NCBI GenBank assembly: GCA_029001845.1
Contig: JAREWP010000010.1
Location: 1 to 64,000 of the forward strand
Source of the DNA: Candidatus Magnetocorallium paracelense
GTDB taxonomy: Bacteria; Nitrospirota; Thermodesulfovibrionia; Thermodesulfovibrionales; Magnetobacteriaceae
DNA length: 64,000 nucleotides
Direction: 5' to 3'
Shown: positions 27,691-38,954 of the stretch, piece by piece
Layout of the letters: every line of letters begins with the position of its first letter
How positions within the stretch are numbered: position 1 is the first letter of the stretch
Notes under the pieces: generated by a model
Told to the model about the DNA's origin: nothing
What the model saw: only the letters and a program-made list of their open reading frames with translations
The model's database searches: none
Program-made: the position numbers and the translations under genes

Positions 27691-28848
27691 GTGTTTTGGT
27701 TAAAGCAAAAAAGAATTTCTCTGCTTTACCGACCAAAGATAAAGTTTGTTCTTCTGTTGATTTGTTTTCCATATCTGAGGACCTTCAACCTTATAATAAA
27801 TGACCTTACCAGTGACATTCCGGTTATGACTTTTGAATTTAAAAATATAATCAAACAGCTTTCTTTTAACACATTTATTCCTTATTTTTATCCTGCCATT
27901 ATGATGCCTCTGAAAAACTGGAGGAAGAAAGCGATTGGAATGTTGAGTTTCAATAGTGGAGAGAAAGTACTAATTCCCGGTGTCGGCAGCGGTCACGATT
28001 TACCATATCTTCCAAAGGATGTAAAAATAGTGGGCATAGACATTAGCGATGTTATGATTAGCATCGCCGAGTCAAAATTAAGAATGTTCTCAAACATGGA
28101 AGATATTGCTCTGACTATTATGGACGCCGAGAACCTGGAATTTCCGGACAACACTTTCGATAAAGCGATTCTCGGACTTTTTCTTACATGTGTGTTCGAT
28201 CCTCGTAAAGCATTTGCAGAGGTAGTCAGAGTCGTTAAAAATGACGGTGAAATTCTGGTGTACGATCATCTTATAAGAAAAAAAATGTGGTCTTCCCATA
28301 TACTCGAATATATGGACACAATTATGAAGTATAATTTTTGTAGTATAATCAGGAGTTTTGATGATATAATTGAGGGACAACCTGTCAGAGTCATACATAA
28401 TATTCCCGGAGACCCTTTAGGTTTTGTAAAGGGATTTTTATTGCGAAAGGATCTTAAAATGGAATCGGAAGAAAAAATTAAGGATTTAAGAATTTTATAT
28501 GTCGAAGACGATTCGATTGTAAGAGAAGGTATCGCCAGATTTATTCGCAGACGATGCAAAGAGGTGCATGTCGCTGAAAACGGAAAAGAGGGGTTGGAGT
28601 TATTTAAAAACACCAGACCGGATATTGTTATTACTGATGTCGCAATGCCTGTTATGGACGGTTTGGATATGATCAAAAGAATCTTTGAGATTAATGAAGA
28701 CCAGCCTATCATAATAACGACAGCATATAACGACAGTGATCACAGAAGCGAAAAAGTCTGCACCAACCTGATAAAACCCATTGTTAAGGAGGAGTTGCTT
28801 GCGGAAATAGCCAGGTGCTCCGAAAAGTGTAGAATATCGAATAATTAA
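27691..28848 (+). CDS. SAM methyltransferase fused to a receiver domain
   Basis: 385 codons from GTG; the first 45 are hydrophobic and the family match starts at ATG 27826 (MTFEFKNIIKQ), which may be the real start. A class I methyltransferase domain (VLIPGVGSGHDLPYLP motif I, VGIDISDVMI, DAENLEFPDNTFDKAI, FAEVVRVVKNDGEILVYD) covers about residues 85-255 and resembles phospholipid N-methyltransferases. A complete receiver domain follows (YVEDDSIVREG, VITDVAMPVMDG, ITTAY, IKPI; about 265-380). Methylation controlled by phosphorylation is inferred; this domain pairing is uncommon. Confidence 0.75.
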   Translation: MFWLKQKRISLLYRPKIKFVLLLICFPYLRTFNLIINDLTSDIPVMTFEFKNIIKQLSFNTFIPYFYPAIMMPLKNWRKKAIGMLSFNSGEKVLIPGVGSGHDLPYLPKDVKIVGIDISDVMISIAESKLRMFSNMEDIALTIMDAENLEFPDNTFDKAILGLFLTCVFDPRKAFAEVVRVVKNDGEILVYDHLIRKKMWSSHILEYMDTIMKYNFCSIIRSFDDIIEGQPVRVIHNIPGDPLGFVKGFLLRKDLKMESEEKIKDLRILYVEDDSIVREGIARFIRRRCKEVHVAENGKEGLELFKNTRPDIVITDVAMPVMDGLDMIKRIFEINEDQPIIITTAYNDSDHRSEKVCTNLIKPIVKEELLAEIARCSEKCRISNN

Positions 28849-28893
28849 AGGACTGCCTGGTTCATCATCGTTACAATCGTTCCTGGATATATA

Positions 28894-30426
28894 ATGCAGA
28901 TCAAACACTCCGGTTATCTCTTTACCGGCGCTATTCTATTTTGTTACCTTCTCTTCAGCCTCTTTTTTATTTATTACAGATCTCTTACCTATGATGACGG
29001 TGTCTATCTTTATGCTGCAAAGCTCCTCTTTTCCGGGAAAGCACCTTATATCGATTTTGCCTACCCTCAGGGACCGCTTCTGATTTATGTGTACGGGACA
29101 ATAGGAGAAACTTTCGGTTATGACATGTATGTCATACGGTTTTTTTCTTCTCTGCTCGCCTTGGGCGGACTTATCCTTACCATAAAGATCGCCTCATTAA
29201 GAGGGGGGCGCGAAGCCTCTACGCCTGCGTCATTATTGTATCTCACAGGTCTTTACGGAATCGCTCATTTTACGGTGCCTCAAATTTACGCTCTGACTTC
29301 TTTTCTGATTCTCCTTTCCCTCTATTTTGCTTGTTCCGGTCTTAATGATCGTTTGAGGGTTATTTTTGCCATTACATTTATTACGCTGGCTGCCGGCGTA
29401 AGACTCTCTGTTGCGCCTTTGATACCGATAAGCATAGTTTATTTATCGATTACTTCGAATAAGAGGACATCGATATTTGCAGTAGCAACCATGACTGCTC
29501 TCCTGGTCTGCGGACTTGTTTACGGCCCTTATATGGCTTATGATTTCGAGTCTTTCAGATATCATTTTCTGGGTACTCATCTGTATCCGGAGTCTCCTTT
29601 TTTTTTAAAGTTCTATAAAATTCTCTTTGTTACAACCGAAAACTGCTATAATTTTCCATTTTTAATGCTGGCCTTCTTACTTTCCGTTGTTTTTTATTGT
29701 AAGGAGTGGCGGACAAAGAGTCACTCCTTCCGGCTTTACTCTTTTGAGTGGTATCTGATCGCCATTGTTTTCGTGACTCTCACTGTTCATCTACTCCCGA
29801 GAGGCGCCGGGTACCCTGGCAGCTATTATAACAATCTCATCGCTCCTGCCATGTGCATACTGGCCGGGCGCATTATAAACGACTTTATCGAAAAGAAGAA
29901 ATTAGAGAGTAAAAATGTGTCCCCTTTTGTCGCTGCAATCGTTTTGTTGAACTTGTTTATAAACTTCCATGTATTGTTAACCTATAAAATTTTACGGCCA
30001 AATGAAGCAGGTTCTTCCTTTACCATGCCGGTAAAAATCTTAAAAGAGGCTTCAAGTTTCATCAGCCACATAACGGAGGAAGACGACGAGTTAATGGCTT
30101 TCAGCACATACATTCCCGTTCAGGCCGATCGTTTTGTAGTGCCGGGAATGGAAAAGGGTATTGCCTCTTACGCGCTCAGTGCAAAATGGGAGAGAGAGAA
30201 GTGTGAAGGCCTCCATCTCCTAAATCCGGAAATAATCAGGGATTATATAGTGCAAAGGAGAGCGGCAGTGGCTGCCTTTACCGAAGGCGAGCTTGAGATG
30301 CTTCTTGCAACAGGTAAGGAGCACAGACTTATCGAGCTGCTTGACGAAAATTACGAGTTTCTGAGATTTTTCAACAACTTCGGGCAACACTATACCCGGT
30401 TATTCGTTTATAAAGCAAGAACCTGA
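28894..30426 (+). CDS. Polytopic GT39-like glycosyltransferase
   Basis: 510 residues with about ten membrane helices. The first periplasmic loop carries the acidic DDGVYLYAAKLLFSGKAPYID (Asp-Asp), as in ArnT/PMT-type enzymes that transfer sugars from a polyprenyl phosphate donor, followed by YPQGPLLIYVYG. The acceptor is unknown. It starts 46 bases after the methyltransferase-receiver gene and may be cotranscribed with it. Confidence 0.75.
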   Translation: MQIKHSGYLFTGAILFCYLLFSLFFIYYRSLTYDDGVYLYAAKLLFSGKAPYIDFAYPQGPLLIYVYGTIGETFGYDMYVIRFFSSLLALGGLILTIKIASLRGGREASTPASLLYLTGLYGIAHFTVPQIYALTSFLILLSLYFACSGLNDRLRVIFAITFITLAAGVRLSVAPLIPISIVYLSITSNKRTSIFAVATMTALLVCGLVYGPYMAYDFESFRYHFLGTHLYPESPFFLKFYKILFVTTENCYNFPFLMLAFLLSVVFYCKEWRTKSHSFRLYSFEWYLIAIVFVTLTVHLLPRGAGYPGSYYNNLIAPAMCILAGRIINDFIEKKKLESKNVSPFVAAIVLLNLFINFHVLLTYKILRPNEAGSSFTMPVKILKEASSFISHITEEDDELMAFSTYIPVQADRFVVPGMEKGIASYALSAKWEREKCEGLHLLNPEIIRDYIVQRRAAVAAFTEGELEMLLATGKEHRLIELLDENYEFLRFFNNFGQHYTRLFVYKART

Positions 30427-30493
30427 ACGGCCTTTGCTTACTTTTTTGCAGAGGCTGCCACATCTCCCCTGCCTTCTTGACAAATTAACATAA

Positions 30494-30772
30494 TTGAATT
30501 GGGATGGTGTTGAAAGTTTGGGTGTACGCTGGAACGGTGATAATTCTAATAGTGGCATAGGCAATCCTCAATCGAGAGGCCTGGCGACATGGTTTATTGT
30601 TCCTAAAGAATTGCAAGAAGTAATTTTAGAGAAAGCAAAAGCTCTTTCAGGCCTTGAAAATGACATCCTTATGGCCGGCTACAAGGAAATGGCTCAAGAT
30701 GAACAAACCGAAGAGGAAGCATTGCAATGGAGCGAATTGTTAATTGGGGATATTGTTCATGAAACGTGTTGA
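30494..30772 (+). CDS. Antitoxin-like protein, partner gene lost
   Basis: 92 residues from a TTG. Blocks SLGVRWNGD, GNPQSRGLATWFIVPKELQE and LLIGDIVHETC look like the antitoxin-like half of a small two-gene module. An ATG overlapping its end starts MKRVEIHYS, the way MazF-type toxins begin, but this frame then runs straight into the 3' end of the opposite gene. The toxin was therefore probably deleted at the junction near 30790. The assignment is inference; no family search was possible. Confidence 0.4.
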   Translation: MNWDGVESLGVRWNGDNSNSGIGNPQSRGLATWFIVPKELQEVILEKAKALSGLENDILMAGYKEMAQDEQTEEEALQWSELLIGDIVHETC

Positions 30773-30778
30773 GATTCA

Positions 30779-31875
30779 TTATTCCTTAACGTTTTTTTCC
30801 AGCTGTACACATTTAATCTCATCGAGTCTCATGAACCTCATACATCCGTTACAGGATATGCAGTCGGCCTTTTCCTTACCTTCCATAAATTTTGAAGGTA
30901 GATCAGGCTCGCGAATAAGAGGTCTGGATATGGATGCCAGATCGGCGGTTCCGGTTTGGAGTATCTCTTCGGCAACCGATTTCGAACGGATTCCCCCTAC
31001 AAGGATAACCGGAATTTTAAGTTCTGATTTGAATAACTTCGAATTTTCCCTGTAATAGGCTTCCTCTTTTTTATTGAGAATTTTGGTGCGGGCCGTTTTC
31101 AGGGCAGACTCATACATCCCTCCGCTTACTTCGATTGCACTGATTCCCACAGCTTCCAGTTTCTTTGCAATTCCAAGCGCTTCGTTGGGAAGCAAACCAC
31201 CCTCAATATTGTCTTCTGCATTCATTTTAATCATTATGGGATAGTTGTCCCCGACCTCGCTCCTCATGGAGTTATACACTTCATTGAGGAAATGGAATCT
31301 CCTCTCTTCATCGCCTCCCCATTGATCGTCTCTTCTGTTTGTATGGGGTGAGAGAAACCCACTGACAAGGTAGCCGTGAGCTCCATGTATCTGTATTCCG
31401 TCAAATCCGGAAAGCTTCGCTCTCCTTGCGGCATCTCCAAAGCAATCTATCATATGCCGAATTTCGTCGTCTGTCATCTCCTTTGGAGTGATCTTCGTGA
31501 AAGGATCGTATACAGAAGAAGGCGCTAAAGGAGGCATATCGTCAATTAACTTTGGAATGCATTGTCTTCCGCCGTGAACGACTTGAATGATTATCTTACC
31601 GCCCAAGTCGTGAACGGCATCTGTCAGGCGCCTGAAACCTTTGACAAATTCGTCTTTATAGATGCCGGTCATTTGCGGGACTGAGCGCCCGGAAGGATGG
31701 ACCAGTGCATTACCGGTAATAATCAATCCTGTTCCTCCCCTTGCCAGCTCCTTGTAGAATTCTATTAAAGAGTCTGTGACAAACTCTTTTTCGTCGGCTC
31801 TCTTTTCGTATGTAGCGGATCTTACTACTCTGTTTTTTAAATTGATACCCGATAGATCGAATGGTGTAAATAACA

Positions 31876-31876
<1 letters not shown>
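30779..31876 (-). CDS. NADH:flavin oxidoreductase (old yellow enzyme)
   Basis: 365 residues from ATG 31876, preceded by GGAG eight bases away; the open frame extends upstream inside pyrG but without similarity. FMN barrel motifs: LFTPFDLSGINLKNRVVRSAT, GGTGLIITGNALVHPSGR, IQVVHGGRQC, FDGIQIHGAHGYLVSGFLSP, NRRDDQWGG and the C-terminal ISRPLIREPDL. A final CISCNGC resembles the iron-sulfur cysteines of dienoyl-CoA reductase relatives. Substrate unknown. Start and pyrG stop share one base (TAATG). Confidence 0.88.
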
Positions 31877-34280
<2,404 letters not shown>

Positions 34281-34367
34281 TGGCTGTTTAATTATTTATT
34301 TTGTTGCTTATAAGCTAAATCGTGCGTAAAGAGGTCTCAATATTTTTTATGCCATTATTATACAAAT

Positions 34368-35204
34368 TCACAGGCTTCTGAACAAATCTAAGAGCCTGTT
34401 GAGTTCATCTAAGGAATAGTATTCTATCTCGATCTTACCTTTTTTCGTTTTATGGTCGATTTTTACTTTGGCGCCAAGGCTTTGTATAAGTTCCTCTTCA
34501 ATGGATTTGATCTGAGGATCCTTTACAGGAGACGCTTTTTTCCCCTTTTCCCCGGAAGATTTAGAGCTTTTTTTGCAAAGCCTTTCTGCTTCTCTCACGC
34601 TGAGAGTCTCTTGAACTATTCTGTTTGCTATTTCTATACGCTCTTCCTCGGAAGTTAACGATAAAATTGCCTTTGCATGGCCCATGCTCAGTTTATCGGT
34701 GCTCACATATTTTTTTACTTCATCAGGAAGATTTAACAGTCTTAAATAGTTTGCAATCGTAGCCCTGTCTTTCCCGACACGTTTTGCTATATCTTCCTGC
34801 TTTAAATAGAATTCATCAACCAGTTTTCTGAATGCATCGGCCGTTTCCATTGCATTGAGATTTTCTCTCTGAATATTTTCTATAAGCGATAATTCAATGG
34901 AATCGTCAGGCTTTTCATCTTTTACCAGGCAGGGCACCTCTTTCAGTCCTGCTTTTATAGAGGCGCGCCATCTCCTTTCTCCGGCCAGTATCTCAAAGGA
35001 GCCGTCCCCTTTTCTGTAAACTACAATGGGCTGAATTATTCCCTTTTCTGCGATAGATGCAGCCAGTTCATTTAGAGAATCCTCGTTAAATGCTTTTCTG
35101 GGTTGCTCGGGATTTGGAACAATTCTGCTGACTTCTATGTTAATTATTTCTTCGTTTTTACCCGGTATAAGCGCATTGAGACCTTTACCTAACGCCTTTT
35201 TCAT
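34368..35204 (-). CDS. parB: Chromosome partitioning protein ParB
   Basis: 278 residues: KKALGKGLNALIP start, CTP-binding box GERRWR (75-80), ENIQREN (109-115), the helix-turn-helix QEDIAKRVGKDRATIANYLRLL that reads parS, and a C-terminal dimer domain. Loads on parS as a CTP-dependent clamp. Its start overlaps the parA end by 20 bases. Confidence 0.95.
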   Translation of the reverse strand: MKKALGKGLNALIPGKNEEIINIEVSRIVPNPEQPRKAFNEDSLNELAASIAEKGIIQPIVVYRKGDGSFEILAGERRWRASIKAGLKEVPCLVKDEKPDDSIELSLIENIQRENLNAMETADAFRKLVDEFYLKQEDIAKRVGKDRATIANYLRLLNLPDEVKKYVSTDKLSMGHAKAILSLTSEEERIEIANRIVQETLSVREAERLCKKSSKSSGEKGKKASPVKDPQIKSIEEELIQSLGAKVKIDHKTKKGKIEIEYYSLDELNRLLDLFRSL

Positions 35205-35970
35205 TAAGCAACTCCTTTGCGAGGGATATGTAACTCTGAGAGCCTTTTGACTTCTTATCGTAATAAATAACTGGTTTACTATGGCTCGGTGCTTCTCCGA
35301 GAGTTACGTTGCGAGGAATAATCGTATTAAAAACTTTAGAGCCAAAAAATTTTACAACCTCGGCAGCCACCTGCCTGGAAAGAGAGTTTCGCGTATCGTA
35401 CATCGTCAGGACGATGCCTTCAATGTCAAGGGTTGGATTAAAAGAGTTTTTTACCAACTCCAATGTATTTGTAAGCATGCTTAATCCTTCAAGGGCATAA
35501 TACTCGCATTGAACAGGTATAATAACGCTGTCTGCGGCAACCAGTGCATTTAAAGTTAACAGACCGAGGGAGGGCGGACAATCAATAAAAATAAATTCAT
35601 AGTTGTCTTTTATAGTAATAAGCGCATCTGCAAGGAGCCACTCCCTTTTTTCTTTGTCCACCAACTCCATCTCTACTGCAAGTAAATCCAGAGATGAAGG
35701 CGCAATATAGAGTTTATCAAAATCAGTATCGATAATTATCTCGATTATATTGCACTGTGAGAGATAAACATTGTAAATATTCTTTTTTTGACTCTTTTTA
35801 TCGATACCAAGGCCGCTGGTTGTATTGCATTGAGGATCTGAATCGATAACAAGAATGTTTCCACCGGTGGCTGCAACTGAGGCTGCAAGATTTATCGCTG
35901 TTGTTGTTTTTCCAACACCGCCCTTTTGGTTAGCTATAGATATAATTTTTCCCACATGATTTTTTAACAT
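35185..35970 (-). CDS. parA: Chromosome partitioning ATPase ParA (Soj)
   Basis: 261 residues from ATG 35970; a GTG at 35955 (GKIISIANQKGG) is an equally good start by family length. Deviant Walker A KGGVGKTT, DSDPQCNTTSGL, FIDCPPSLGLL and IPVQCEYYALEG mark a Soj-type ParA that moves ParB-parS complexes. Directly upstream lies a parS site inside a large palindrome. Confidence 0.95.
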   Translation of the reverse strand: MLKNHVGKIISIANQKGGVGKTTTAINLAASVAATGGNILVIDSDPQCNTTSGLGIDKKSQKKNIYNVYLSQCNIIEIIIDTDFDKLYIAPSSLDLLAVEMELVDKEKREWLLADALITIKDNYEFIFIDCPPSLGLLTLNALVAADSVIIPVQCEYYALEGLSMLTNTLELVKNSFNPTLDIEGIVLTMYDTRNSLSRQVAAEVVKFFGSKVFNTIIPRNVTLGEAPSHSKPVIYYDKKSKGSQSYISLAKELLNEKGVR

Positions 35971-36010
35971 AAATGGTATATAAAAGTGAAGGAACAATTT
36001 TTTCTAAGTC

Positions 36011-36074
36011 AAAAACAAAAGGGGATCATCCGGATGTTCCACGTGGAACATCCGGATGATTCCCTTTTGTTTTT
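36011..36074. terminator. 64-bp palindrome containing parS, likely terminator
   Basis: Arms of 32 bp with one mismatch. Each outer edge is AAAAACAAAAGGG or its complement, so the hairpin ends in a T-rich tail in both directions. It begins six bases after the tatD/rSAM stop, as a rho-independent terminator would. The parS core occupies its centre. Confidence 0.75.
36035..36050. promoter_or_regulatory. parS centromere site
   Basis: TGTTCCACGTGGAACA, a perfect 16-base palindrome matching the bacterial parS consensus TGTTNCACGTGAAACA at 15 of 16 positions. It is adjacent to parAB, the usual place for at least one parS. Confidence 0.93.
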
Positions 36075-36080
36075 AAGCTA

Positions 36081-37442
36081 TTATCCTACTACATCGAGTT
36101 TTCTTAATCTAAAATTGACACCGAGTTTTTTCGCAATCTTTTTGCATTCAACAATATCTACTCTGCTCTCGTCAACAACAGTAACAGTAACGTCGGGAAT
36201 ATGGGCTGTTGACAACTTTATAAAATCAATTACGCCTGTATATGCATGATTTAAAGCAGGATGACAAATATTATTGTAAGTTTCTTCATTATGAGCATCA
36301 AGGCTTATCGATATGCTGTCTACAACTCCTGAAAGCTCCGGTAAAATATTGCGCTTGTTTATTATATTGCCCTGTCCGTTCGTATTGATTCTGACTGAAC
36401 CGCCATTTTGTTTAATCCATTGAGAAACTTCTTTTATTGTATCAAGTCTGAGTAAGGGTTCTCCATAGCCGCAAAAAACTATCTCTTTGTAATCCAGAGG
36501 ATTATCAATTTCCTTTACAATTTCTTTGATAGTAGGTTCATGGGACAATCTTAAATTATGGCCTTTAACAAAATCCTTTTGAAATCTGACGCAAAAGATA
36601 CACTCGTTAGTGCATCGATTTGTGAGGTTAATATATAATGAGTCTCTGATTTTATAGGTAATTTTACCGTTTTGAGGTATTTGAGAGATATTGAATAGTT
36701 TTTTTGCGTTTAAAGTGGTGATTCTGTAAATATCTTCTATACTGACATCTCTGGTTTGAGCTATTAATTTTGCCGTGTGTATTATATAGGAAGGTTCGTT
36801 TCTCCTGCCTCTAAAAGGGACTGGGGAGAGGTAAGGGGCATCGGTCTCTATGAGGAGATAATCATCGGGAATTGTTTTTACTACTTCTCTCTGTTTTACA
36901 GCTTTTTTGAAAGTGACAGTACCGGCAAAGGAGATGTAGAATCCCATGGATATGGCGGCTTTTGCAATATCTTCATTGCCGGAAAAGCAGTGAAAAACGC
37001 CCTTATCGGCGCCTAAAGACTCAAGAATCCTCAATGTATCGTTGTCAGCCTCTCTTGAGTGTATTATCAATGGCAAATCAATTTCCTGAGAAAGTTCTAT
37101 ATGTCTTTTAAATACTTCCTTCTGTGTCTCTCTAGGAGAGTTGTCATAATGAAAATCCAGTCCTGTCTCACCTACAGCCAGGACATGTTTATTTTTACAC
37201 ATTTTTTTTAATGAGGTATATGTAGAAGAATTAACTGACTTCGCTTCGTGGGGATGAATACCAATTGCCGCATAAATAAAAGAGTTGTTCTCAGAAAGTT
37301 TCAATACCTTTGCCGTGCTGTTATAATCGTAACTAACAGTTATTAATGCCTCGATTCCGGCATCGATTGCTCTTTGAATAACAGAATGACGGTCGTTATC
37401 AAAGGGCTTCATATCCAGATGACAATGGGTATCTATAAGCAT
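36081..37442 (-). CDS. TatD nuclease fused to radical SAM domain
   Basis: 453 residues. TatD part (1 to about 255): DTHCHLD, VGETGLDFHY, LPLIIHSREA, FHCFSG and IETDAPYLSP are the metal ligands of the TatD DNase family. Radical SAM part (about 263-453): NRCTNECIFCVRFQ holds the CxxxCxxC cluster site, followed by VFCGYGEPLLR and SISLDAHNEETYN. Similar fusions occur in deltaproteobacteria. The radical SAM substrate is unknown; its short length (about 190 residues) resembles activase-type or partial barrels. Confidence 0.9.
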   Translation of the reverse strand: MLIDTHCHLDMKPFDNDRHSVIQRAIDAGIEALITVSYDYNSTAKVLKLSENNSFIYAAIGIHPHEAKSVNSSTYTSLKKMCKNKHVLAVGETGLDFHYDNSPRETQKEVFKRHIELSQEIDLPLIIHSREADNDTLRILESLGADKGVFHCFSGNEDIAKAAISMGFYISFAGTVTFKKAVKQREVVKTIPDDYLLIETDAPYLSPVPFRGRRNEPSYIIHTAKLIAQTRDVSIEDIYRITTLNAKKLFNISQIPQNGKITYKIRDSLYINLTNRCTNECIFCVRFQKDFVKGHNLRLSHEPTIKEIVKEIDNPLDYKEIVFCGYGEPLLRLDTIKEVSQWIKQNGGSVRINTNGQGNIINKRNILPELSGVVDSISISLDAHNEETYNNICHPALNHAYTGVIDFIKLSTAHIPDVTVTVVDESRVDIVECKKIAKKLGVNFRLRKLDVVG

Positions 37443-37579
37443 ATACAGAAGATATGTAATTATTCAGGTAAATAGACTGAAGGCTATCTGGTAAAATATG
37501 AGTAATCAGTAAAACATTGAGTCTTTTGTTAGTCACTACTTAGGTACTGTGACTTGTCATAAATTATCAGCACGGAGAC

Positions 37580-38374
37580 TTAGATAATTACAGTTACATT
37601 CCTCTTTAGTGAAAGATAAGTCTTGTATAATACCAAGCATGCCAGAGAAAGAAAGAAACCCTCCATTATGGCGGAGCCGACAATACCGATAAAGGGGATA
37701 TTGAATAAAAACGCATCGATTATCTCTAAAAGAATTTTAGCAGAGAAGAGGGCTATAAAGATTAGAAAGCTTTTTCTGAAGTTTTCTTTAATTATCTGAA
37801 CACTCTGCTTCAAGGAGTGTATTGTCTCGGTGTTTTCATGAATAATCAGTACAAAGGTGTACATAAAAATAAAAAGCACTACAAAACCGGGCAACAGGTA
37901 GAGAAACATTCCGATAATAAACAGGGTCGCAATAATAAATGCAGAAAGCATTAGTTTGTTAAGGTTACTAATTGTGTTACGGAAACCGGTCTGAAGGGAA
38001 CACTCCCCTTTATGTAAGAGGTCATTGTACATAGAAAGCACCATACCGATGGAAAACACGACAAGGAAGGAGTTTATTAAAAAGAGCTTAAAAAGAAATT
38101 TTAGAAAATCGTTGAGTTGAGTCTTGTTCATTTTGATAGGTATAGAAGAAGCTGAGAAGTCGACAGTCTCTTCCTCCTCCTGCTGAAAGACTTTGTCCTG
38201 CTGTTCGATTGGCGTAGTTTGTTGTAGGATAAAGTCATTTGGAGTTGTACCGTCACTCATGAGCATTGTAATAAGCACCATCAGGAGAGATACTGTAATC
38301 GTAGGTATCGCGATTATCTTGTTTTTTAATAATGTGTCAATGGCTTCACTGAATATTGCTCTTTGATAATTCAT
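37580..38374 (-). CDS. Hypothetical membrane protein
   Basis: 264 residues with about five or six membrane helices: one near 18-38, then an acidic Gln/Glu-rich loop (PIEQQDKVFQQEEEETVDFS), helices near 90-115, 145-180, 200-220 and 230-255. The layout resembles DUF4013/glycerophosphodiesterase-type membrane domains but no diagnostic motif is seen. It stands alone between tatD/rSAM and rimO. Confidence 0.65.
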   Translation of the reverse strand: MNYQRAIFSEAIDTLLKNKIIAIPTITVSLLMVLITMLMSDGTTPNDFILQQTTPIEQQDKVFQQEEEETVDFSASSIPIKMNKTQLNDFLKFLFKLFLINSFLVVFSIGMVLSMYNDLLHKGECSLQTGFRNTISNLNKLMLSAFIIATLFIIGMFLYLLPGFVVLFIFMYTFVLIIHENTETIHSLKQSVQIIKENFRKSFLIFIALFSAKILLEIIDAFLFNIPFIGIVGSAIMEGFFLSLACLVLYKTYLSLKRNVTVII

Positions 38375-38954
38375 TTTACCTCACAGGGGGTGTTGTTAAC
38401 ATATATTATATCCTAAACAGCAAAAAATGTGTAAATGTAAATTGTCAGAGATTGTTTGGAGGTGTAAAAAGAATCAAATAAATGAAGAAGAGAGTGGAAG
38501 AGGATGGTACGTAGTGTTTAGTCGCTTAGAGATTCTATATTGACTGTTTTTGTTTATCAACGTTTTAAAATAAGATAAAAGTGTAGTAGCGTAAAGAAAA
38601 GAAGAAGTACCGGTAATGATAAATTGACAATCCTTAAATCGTCAATGAAAATAGTTTCTTAAAAAAAATCGTGTGTAAAAAGGTCTAAATTTTTTATTTA
38701 TATCTTACAGCCTGTTGATTTATGGCGCAAAACGTGTTTGGCTCCGACTTATCCGGGTTAATTTTTACTGACTTGATATTTAAAATCTTTCCTTGAATCT
38801 CTGGTTATAGTATAATAAATAAGATTTTCACAGGTCAGCCTTCAGCTAAGGAAAGAATTGATGTTATGCCAAAATAAGCTTCACCTTATGGGTGAATCTG
38901 TTTAACCATAAAGTGTTGCAATTAAAGAGCTGATAGCTGACAGCTAAATGCTGT
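38375..38954. other. Gene-free region upstream of the rimO 3' end
   Basis: 580 bases. An A-family repeat fills 38832-38954; the rest is AT-rich with no gene or clear regulatory site. It should contain the promoter of the membrane protein at 38374. Confidence 0.5.
38832..38954 (-). repeat. A-family dispersed repeat, copy 4
   Basis: About 123 bases, ends GGTCAGCCTTCAGC and GCTGATAGCTGACAGC, with TTCACCTTATGGGTGAA in the middle. It abuts the rimO stop codon; the TAAA next to GCATTTAGC also occurs at the end of copies 2 and 3, so the element may supply the stop. Confidence 0.75.
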
